Of a stretch of DNA of 64,000 nucleotides, positions 58,123 through 64,000 are shown piece after piece. The stretch covers positions 111,030 to 175,029 of the forward strand of contig CAZNWC010000006.1 in the NCBI GenBank assembly GCA_964577055.1, in the 5' to 3' direction. Source of the DNA: PNNG01 sp964577055 (lineage in GTDB: Bacteria > Bacteroidota > Bacteroidia > UBA7662). Position 1 is the first letter of the stretch; every line of letters begins with the position of its first letter. Both the position numbers and the translations under genes were made by a program. The notes below the pieces were generated by a model. The model did no database searches. It was not told where the DNA came from and saw only the letters and a program-made list of their open reading frames with translations.

Positions 58123-60525
58123 ATGCGTAAATTACTCCTTTTTTGCCTCCTGCTCCTCAGCAGCAACCTGCTCCTCGCCCAAATACCCTCCGACCTCAGC
58201 AAAGTAAAAGTAGCTGAGCTCAGCGATAGCCAAATACGCGATATTGTACGCCAAGGCGAAGCCCGCGGCCTAAGCCCCGCCGAAGGCGAACGCCTGGCAC
58301 TCAGCATGGGCCTTTCGCCCCAAGAAGCAGCCGCCTTCAAAGCCCGCGTTGATAGCCTCAACAACCCAACCATGGGCGTACCTTCGTTCACCCGCTCGAC
58401 CTATCAACCCGATAGCCTGCGCACCAAGTTCAAGCCCAGTGCGGTGGTGCCGCGTGGCGAACGCAACAACGACTCTACCCAAATAGATACGGCCATGCGC
58501 GAAGTGTATGGCCGCCGCCTGTTCCGCACTTCCAAAGTAGAACTGGCCCGCCAGGCCACCGAAAGCAAGGCCCCCGATAACTATGTGCTCGGTCCAGGTG
58601 ATGAGTTGGTGGTTTCGGTATTTGGTGCCTCCTATGCGAACGAGGTGCTGCGCATCGACGACAAAGGAGCTGCCAGGGTGCGCGCCATGGGCAACATTTA
58701 TTTAACCGGACTCACCTTCGAAGCCGCCCGCAAATTGATCAGGGCCAAATTCGGACAGTATTACGACCTCAACAACAACCAATTGGAGGTTACCCTGGTA
58801 CACAGCAGGGTTATCCGTGTGAATGTGGTGGGCGATGTGGTATCGCCAGGTACCTACGAATTTTCGGCCCTCAACTCGGTATTCAATGCCCTGGTAGCAG
58901 CAGGCGGTCCCGATACCTCGGGCTCGGTGCGCCAAATTGAGGTGCAGCGTGCTGGCAAGGTGGTGTACAAATTCGATACCTACCAGTTTTTGGCTGGTAA
59001 AATGAGCAACCAGCCCTTTAGCCTGAACGACCAAGATTACATTGTGGTAAAACCCCTCGGCAATGTGGTGGAGCTCAAAGGAGCTGTTCGCAGGCCAGGC
59101 TTGTACGAGGTATTGCCCAACGAAGGCCTCAGCCAGCTGTTCGACTGGGCAGGTGGCCTGAGTGGTAAGGCCTACGCCCAAAGCATCCAACGTACCACCT
59201 TTACCAATGGGGCCCGCGAAGTGCTCGAATACGATTTCAAAGCCGGCCAGGGACAAAATGTGGCCTTGCTCGATGGCGACGAATTGCTGGTACGCAGCAT
59301 GCCCGAAGCGGTACGCAATGCCCTCGAGGTAATTGGTGAGGTGAACCAACCCGGCAATTACACCTTCGAAGCAGGCATGAAAATAAGCACCCTCTTGCAA
59401 CGCGCAGGGGGACTGCCACCCACGGCTTACGGACAAAAAGCCTTTTTATCACGCCAAAAGCCCGACCTGCGCCGCGAAATCATTCCCATCAACTTGGCGG
59501 GGATTGTGTCCGATAGCGGCACCGCTGCCAACCTCAGCCTGCAGGCCAACGACAAACTCATTGTGGTGAGCAAAAGCGCGCTGGTAGATACCTTTGCCAT
59601 CGAAGTGATTGGTGCCGTACGCAAACCTGGCTCCATCGAATTTGCCTCGGGCATTAAACTGGGCGATGTGCTCTTGCAAGCCGGCGGTTTGAAGGCCGAA
59701 GCCGATGTAAAACGCATCGAAATCATCCGCCTTGCGCTTTTCGACGGACAAACCCGAACGGGTGCCCGCTCCTTTGTGGTGGGCATTGAGTTGAAAGACG
59801 GTGAGTTGAGCGGTGCCGACCTCAACTTCGAACTCATGCCCTACGACCGGGTGTATGTGCGTACCTTGGCCGACTTCCTGGCACCAGCCACCGTTACCCT
59901 CAGTGGTGAATTCAACTTCCCCGGCACCTATGCCCTCCTCAGCCGCGACGAGCGCATTTCCGACCTCATCAGCCGGGCAGGTGGCCTCAAGCCCTATGCC
60001 TTTGCCGATGCCGCACGTTTTTACCGCCAAACAGCTCCTGGCGGCCAAATCCTCATCGATTTAGAAAAGGCCATCAACAACAGCCAATCGCGCTACAACT
60101 ACCGCCTGGTAGATGGCGACAGCCTGGTAGTGCCCGAGTACATCCCCTACGTAAGCCTGCAAGGCCCGGGGGTACAATACCTCCATACCACGGGTTTAGA
60201 AGCCGTGAACGCCCCCTACAGCCCGGGCCTGCGTGCCAACGACTACATCAACCGCTTTGGCGATGGCTTCAGCCAACGCGCCCACAAGCGCCGGGTGTTT
60301 GTGGTAGCGGCTAACGACCGGGTAAAACGTACCAAAGCCGTTTTGGGTATCCGCATTTATCCTAAAGTAAAAGAAGGGGCGGTGATTTATGTACTTGAAA
60401 AGCCGATGCCAAACGACAAACAAAAAGGTGAACCGATCAATTGGAACAAAGTCATAGACAATACCACGGTAAAATTAACCGGCTTGGCCACATTGTACCT
60501 CCTCGTTAGTCAAATTGCAAGATAA
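58123..60525 (+). CDS. Polysaccharide export protein (Wza-type, multiple SLBB domains)
   Basis: An 800-residue exported protein. It has a signal peptide (LLLFCLLLLSSNLLLAQ), a helical segment, then the polysaccharide-export domain (DNYVLGPGDELVVSVFG near residue 150) and at least five SLBB repeats (VVGDVVSPGTYEF, LKGAVRRPGLYEV, VIGEVNQPGNYTF, VIGAVRKPGSIEF, LSGEFNFPGTYAL). A hydrophobic end follows (NTTVKLTGLATLYLLV). It should form the outer-membrane or periplasmic channel for the capsule or exopolysaccharide. It is followed with a 1-base overlap by the Wzz-type gene, its usual partner. Confidence 0.88.
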   Translation: MRKLLLFCLLLLSSNLLLAQIPSDLSKVKVAELSDSQIRDIVRQGEARGLSPAEGERLALSMGLSPQEAAAFKARVDSLNNPTMGVPSFTRSTYQPDSLRTKFKPSAVVPRGERNNDSTQIDTAMREVYGRRLFRTSKVELARQATESKAPDNYVLGPGDELVVSVFGASYANEVLRIDDKGAARVRAMGNIYLTGLTFEAARKLIRAKFGQYYDLNNNQLEVTLVHSRVIRVNVVGDVVSPGTYEFSALNSVFNALVAAGGPDTSGSVRQIEVQRAGKVVYKFDTYQFLAGKMSNQPFSLNDQDYIVVKPLGNVVELKGAVRRPGLYEVLPNEGLSQLFDWAGGLSGKAYAQSIQRTTFTNGAREVLEYDFKAGQGQNVALLDGDELLVRSMPEAVRNALEVIGEVNQPGNYTFEAGMKISTLLQRAGGLPPTAYGQKAFLSRQKPDLRREIIPINLAGIVSDSGTAANLSLQANDKLIVVSKSALVDTFAIEVIGAVRKPGSIEFASGIKLGDVLLQAGGLKAEADVKRIEIIRLALFDGQTRTGARSFVVGIELKDGELSGADLNFELMPYDRVYVRTLADFLAPATVTLSGEFNFPGTYALLSRDERISDLISRAGGLKPYAFADAARFYRQTAPGGQILIDLEKAINNSQSRYNYRLVDGDSLVVPEYIPYVSLQGPGVQYLHTTGLEAVNAPYSPGLRANDYINRFGDGFSQRAHKRRVFVVAANDRVKRTKAVLGIRIYPKVKEGAVIYVLEKPMPNDKQKGEPINWNKVIDNTTVKLTGLATLYLLVSQIAR

Positions 60526-61592
60526 TGAACCCACAGCCCGAAACGCCGCAACTTCACGACGACGAAATCAGCTTAAAGGAACTCATCCAAAAACTGCAGT
60601 CCACCCTGGCCTATTTGTGGGGCTACCGCTTGCGCCTGCTGCTCATGGGGCTGTTGGGTGGGGCACTGGGCTTTGGGTACGCGCATTTTTTTAAGGAGGT
60701 AACCTACACCAGCCGCCTAACCTTTGCTATTGAAGAAAAATCCGGTGGTGGTGTGGGCAACTTAGCGGGTATTGCTTCTCAATTCGGTTTTGACTTGGGC
60801 GGAGGCGGCGGAGGTTTATTTACCTCCGACAATTTGGTATTGCTGCTCCGTTCACAAAACATCATCGAAAGCAGCTTGCTCACCCCGCTCGCTCAGCTGA
60901 ACAACGATCATTTGTTAAACGCGTATTTGAAAGAACATTTTGCCAAGGAGTTGACCAAAGGAAAGTTGAATCTGATTGCACCAAATAAAGCACGAAACGG
61001 ATTCAGCCGACTCGAAGATAGTACCCTGTTGGTGGTCATTAACCGAGTGCAAAATGCAACCAAAGTAGGCCGTTTAGACAAAAAGGCGTCGATCATCGAT
61101 TTGCAAATTACCGATACCAACGAGCATTGGGCCTATTTAATGAGCCTGCAACTCATAGAAAAAGCTAAAAGCATGTATTTGGAGTTAAAAACGGGTAAAA
61201 CGGCTCGAACCTTGACCGTGCTTGAAACGCGGGTCGATTCCGTAAAAAACGCTTTAGACGGTCTTATGGGGGCTGCAGCTGTTGAAGCCGACCAAAACCA
61301 AAGTTTGGTGCTGATGCGTGCTCGGGTGCCAGCAGCGAAGAAGCAAATGGAAATACAATTATTAACAGCTATGTATGGTGAGCTGGTAAAAAACTTGGAA
61401 CTTACCCGTTTCACCTTAGAAAGAGAAGAACCGGTTATTCTGATAATAGATCATCCTACCACACCGCTCCCAATAAAAGGTAAAGGTAGAATAACTCTTT
61501 CGATCATTGGTTTAATTACACTAGTCATGGTTTATAGCGTGTATGTAATATTAACCCGTTGGTATTCGATGCCGTTATTAAGTAGTGTTTGA
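60525..61592 (+). CDS. Wzz/Wzc-type chain-length determinant protein (no kinase domain)
   Basis: A 355-residue inner-membrane protein with two membrane helices: near residue 36-52 (RLRLLLMGLLGGALGFGYA) and near 322-343 (LSIIGLITLVMVYSVYVIL). Between them is a periplasmic region with a glycine-rich stretch (FDLGGGGGGLF) and coiled-coil-like helices. It controls polysaccharide chain length. There is no C-terminal Walker kinase, unlike full Wzc. Overlaps the export gene by 1 base. Base composition is GC-rich at its 5' end and changes to AT-rich from about 60900, inside the gene. Confidence 0.8.
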   Translation: MNPQPETPQLHDDEISLKELIQKLQSTLAYLWGYRLRLLLMGLLGGALGFGYAHFFKEVTYTSRLTFAIEEKSGGGVGNLAGIASQFGFDLGGGGGGLFTSDNLVLLLRSQNIIESSLLTPLAQLNNDHLLNAYLKEHFAKELTKGKLNLIAPNKARNGFSRLEDSTLLVVINRVQNATKVGRLDKKASIIDLQITDTNEHWAYLMSLQLIEKAKSMYLELKTGKTARTLTVLETRVDSVKNALDGLMGAAAVEADQNQSLVLMRARVPAAKKQMEIQLLTAMYGELVKNLELTRFTLEREEPVILIIDHPTTPLPIKGKGRITLSIIGLITLVMVYSVYVILTRWYSMPLLSSV

Positions 61593-61706
61593 GTTGTGTC
61601 GAATGCCTATTTTAAATTTAAGTTTCTGATGTGCTCAAATTTCAGTTTGGATATGAGAAAATGAAATCTTGGGCTAATTGAACTTGAAAACAATAAAATT
61701 TGATGT
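61593..61706. other. AT-rich spacer
   Basis: 114 bases, strongly AT-rich, with no repeat of the families seen to the left. A promoter for the next gene may be present (TAAAATTTG near 61691). Confidence 0.4.
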
Positions 61707-62993
61707 ATGAAATTAAATGAATACAAGATAGCAGTTATAGGTTTGGGGTATGTGGGACTGCCGCTAGCCTGCGCTTTTGCGGAAAAGTACCATGTAGTAG
61801 GCTTTGATATTAATGAAAAGAGGATTAATGAGCTTAAAGGAGGCTACGATTCCACATTTGAAATTGAACCAACAAGCTTAAATGCTCTTCTCAAGACGGA
61901 GAATCGCTCTGAAAGCGGACTGTTTATTTCTGCCAATAAATCAGACTTAAACAGCTGTAATGTGTTTATAGTAACTGTTCCAACTCCAACTGATAGATAC
62001 AATAGACCTGATTTAAGACCTATGATTCGTGCAAGTGTAACGGTTGCAGAATTTATCAAAGCTGGTGATATTGTGATTTATGAATCCACGGTTTATCCAG
62101 GGGTTACTGAAGAAGAAATGGTGCCAATATTGGAAAAAGGCAGTAATCTAAAGTATAATTTAGATTTTTTTTGTGGTTATTCACCTGAGCGAATTAATCC
62201 CGGGGATAAAGAACACACAGTTACCAAGATATTAAAAGTTACTAGTGGGTCAACTCCGGAAGCCGCAAGAATAGTTGATGATTTGTACAAATCGGTCATT
62301 ACAGCAGGCACTTATTTAGCGCCAAGTATCAAAGTTGCAGAGGCTGCAAAAGTGATTGAAAACTCTCAACGCGATATAAATATTGCTTTCGTAAATGAAT
62401 TATCTAAAATATTTAATCTTTTAGGAATCGATACCAATGAGGTCTTGAAAGCGGCAGCAACAAAGTGGAACTTTCTTAAGTTTCATCCGGGATTGGTTGG
62501 GGGACATTGCATTGGCGTGGATCCATATTATTTGGCGCAAAAGGCTCAGGAGGTTGGGTATCATCCTGAGATTATATTGGCAGGTCGCAGGCTTAATGAT
62601 TCTATGGGTAAATATGTGGCTCAAGAAACCATTAAATCAATGATGCGAAAGGACATCAAGATTATAGAGGCGAAGGTTCTTTTGTTAGGAATAACTTTTA
62701 AAGAAAATTGTCCTGATGTACGGAACACACGTGTGATTGATATTTACCAAGAACTAAAAAGCTTTGATATCAATGTGGATGTTTTTGATCCTAGAGCTAA
62801 TCCAATGGATGTTTTTGAGGAGTATGGTATTAGTTTAATTCAGAGTCAGCCTGACTTAAGCACTTATGCTGCTATCATCTTAGCTGTAAGTCATGATGAA
62901 TTCAAGTCAATGAATATTCGTAAATCAAATAGTTTGGTTGTATTTGATGTCAAAGGAATGTTGCCTAATGATTGTGTTGATGGCCGCCTCTAG
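61707..62993 (+). CDS. tviB: UDP-N-acetyl-sugar 6-dehydrogenase (TviB/WbpO-like)
   Basis: A 428-residue UDP-sugar dehydrogenase: IAVIGLGYVGLPLACAFAEK, YESTVYPGVTEEEMV, the catalytic Cys in FHPGLVGGHCIGVDPYYL, and KENCPDVRNTRVIDIY. It is a paralogue of the WbpA-like protein at 51523 with the same architecture. Followed by a TviC/WbpP-like 4-epimerase, it probably makes UDP-N-acetylgalactosaminuronate. Codon use is AT-rich (many TTA, AAA, ATA), unlike most genes in the window, which points to recent acquisition. It ends in TAG. Confidence 0.83.
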   Translation: MKLNEYKIAVIGLGYVGLPLACAFAEKYHVVGFDINEKRINELKGGYDSTFEIEPTSLNALLKTENRSESGLFISANKSDLNSCNVFIVTVPTPTDRYNRPDLRPMIRASVTVAEFIKAGDIVIYESTVYPGVTEEEMVPILEKGSNLKYNLDFFCGYSPERINPGDKEHTVTKILKVTSGSTPEAARIVDDLYKSVITAGTYLAPSIKVAEAAKVIENSQRDINIAFVNELSKIFNLLGIDTNEVLKAAATKWNFLKFHPGLVGGHCIGVDPYYLAQKAQEVGYHPEIILAGRRLNDSMGKYVAQETIKSMMRKDIKIIEAKVLLLGITFKENCPDVRNTRVIDIYQELKSFDINVDVFDPRANPMDVFEEYGISLIQSQPDLSTYAAIILAVSHDEFKSMNIRKSNSLVVFDVKGMLPNDCVDGRL

Positions 62994-63044
62994 GGCTTTT
63001 GTGGTGTGAATGTCAAAATGTAAAATCTATCCTAACGATATTGT

Positions 63045-64000
63045 ATGTTTAACCCATTGCTTTATTGCAATCCATTTCACGAAACAGATTTGAGTCAATA
63101 CAAATTCTTAATTACTGGCGGCGCTGGTTTTATAGGTTCAAATTTGGTTGAGTATTTACTAAAATATAATGCAGGTCACGTAAGGGTTTTAGATAATTTG
63201 TCAAATGGGTACTTCGAAAACATTTCTGATTACCTGGATCTACCCAATTTTGAATTTATTAATGGAGATATCCGTGATTTCGAAGTGTGCAAAAAGGCTG
63301 TCAAAGATATTGACTATATTTCGCATCAGGCGGCATTAGGAAGTGTTCCTCGTAGCATAAATGACCCTATCACAACAAATGAGGTAAATATTGGTGGTTT
63401 TTTGAATATGCTCTTAGCTTCGAAGGAAAGTAGCACTTGTAGGCGTTTTGTATATGCTGCATCCTCAAGTACGTATGGCGACAGTACCGAATTGCCTAAA
63501 GTTGAGGGAAGAGAAGGGAGACCCTTGAGCCCATATGCAGTTACAAAGGCAGTAAACGAACTCTATGCCGAAGTATTTAGTAAAGTGTATGCATTTCACG
63601 CAATTGGTCTTCGTTATTTCAATGTTTTCGGTCCAAAACAGAATCCGCTAAATCCATATGCGGCTGTTATACCAATATTTTGCAGGCACTTCATCAATGG
63701 AACTAGACCAGTGATAAATGGGGATGGTGAAACAAGTCGCGATTTTACTTTTGTTGAGAATGTGGTACAAGCAAACATAAAAGCGCTTTTGATTAGTGAA
63801 TTGGAAATACACGAGGTTTTTAACGTGGCATGTGGTGATCAAATTTCATTGAATGGTATGATAGAAGCGCTGCAAGCAATAAGCAATAACAAGATTTATC
63901 CTGAATATGGCCCTGAACGAACAGGGGACGTTAGGCATTCTAAAGCGAGTATACACAAAATAATAAAAATACTAGGCTATAAACCAACTCATGATTTTTA
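63045..64000 (+). CDS. tviC: UDP-N-acetylglucosamine 4-epimerase-like (TviC/WbpP), runs off the window
   Basis: An open frame of 318 residues from ATG at 63045 to the right edge without a stop. It has FLITGGAGFIGSNLVEYLL, the ISHQAALGSVPRSINDP stretch characteristic of WbpP/TviC-type epimerases, ASSSTYGDS, SPYAVTKAVNE with Tyr-Lys, and GLRYFNVFGPKQNP. It epimerises UDP-GlcNAc or its uronate at C4. It is 51 bases behind the dehydrogenase and shares its AT-rich composition. Only the last 15-30 residues should be missing. Confidence 0.86.
   Translation, partial: MFNPLLYCNPFHETDLSQYKFLITGGAGFIGSNLVEYLLKYNAGHVRVLDNLSNGYFENISDYLDLPNFEFINGDIRDFEVCKKAVKDIDYISHQAALGSVPRSINDPITTNEVNIGGFLNMLLASKESSTCRRFVYAASSSTYGDSTELPKVEGREGRPLSPYAVTKAVNELYAEVFSKVYAFHAIGLRYFNVFGPKQNPLNPYAAVIPIFCRHFINGTRPVINGDGETSRDFTFVENVVQANIKALLISELEIHEVFNVACGDQISLNGMIEALQAISNNKIYPEYGPERTGDVRHSKASIHKIIKILGYKPTHDF

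Overview
The window looks like a chromosomal scaffold from a member of the Bacteroidota, probably of the Chitinophagia/Saprospiria/Sphingobacteriia type. The evidence is: promoters of the TAnnTTTG type; little or no Shine-Dalgarno sequence; secreted proteins ending in type IX secretion (T9SS) sorting domains with a YPNP motif; BtuG-like, MbnP-like and DUF5522 proteins; and many TonB-dependent receptors. It resembles a short-read draft or metagenome assembly. There are three 100-N gaps, two of which are false gaps between contigs that overlap by exactly 55 bp.

Layout. 0-5.5 kb: end of a DsbD-like thiol:disulfide reductase, gmhA, a large DUF2723 membrane glycosyltransferase-like protein, rlmB. 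5.5-8.9 kb: cobalamin riboswitch, BtuB-like receptor, BtuG-like lipoprotein and a DUF5522 protein. 8.9-20.7 kb: a probable copper-handling region with a Cys-rich outer-membrane protein, an MbnH/MauG-like di-heme enzyme, two MbnP paralogues, a small Cys-rich membrane protein, a DUF389 protein, a cation/proton antiporter, a T9SS-exported multicopper oxidase, and a TonB receptor under tandem DtxR/MntR-like operators. 20.7-25.3 kb: gluQ, then an accessory stretch with a Fic protein bracketed by a repeated motif, recX, a HepT/MntA toxin-antitoxin pair, an ECF sigma/anti-sigma pair broken by amber codons, and tRNA-Leu(CAG). 25.4-43.9 kb: mostly housekeeping genes (SirB2-cytochrome c, hydrolase, double amidohydrolase, NhaC antiporter, SprT, LD-carboxypeptidase, PQQ-type sugar dehydrogenase, SulP plus carbonic anhydrase, gcvP, two T9SS proteins). 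44-47.4 kb: murB and aspS. 48.2-64 kb: a surface-polysaccharide locus.

The polysaccharide locus carries wbpE/wbpD/wbpB/wbpA-like genes for a UDP-diacetamido-uronic acid, a galE-like gene, rmlB (rfbB), a Wza-type export protein, a Wzz-type chain-length protein and a tviB/tviC-like pair. It is cut up by several families of short interspersed repeats, some of which run into coding sequence. It also holds small accessory genes (a four-helix-bundle protein, a winged-helix/NTase-like protein, a frameshifted GxxExxY gene). Base composition turns clearly AT-rich inside the Wzz gene and stays so to the end, which suggests a recombination boundary.

The most interesting points are: the MbnP/MbnH-like copper cluster and its operators; the B12 riboswitch whose terminator-like hairpin encloses the btuB start codon; the double-amber sigma/anti-sigma pair; the Fic gene bracketed by TGATACG repeats; an MntA-like antitoxin with Lys at a usual Asp position; and the repeat families that punctuate, and in places encode, parts of the polysaccharide genes.
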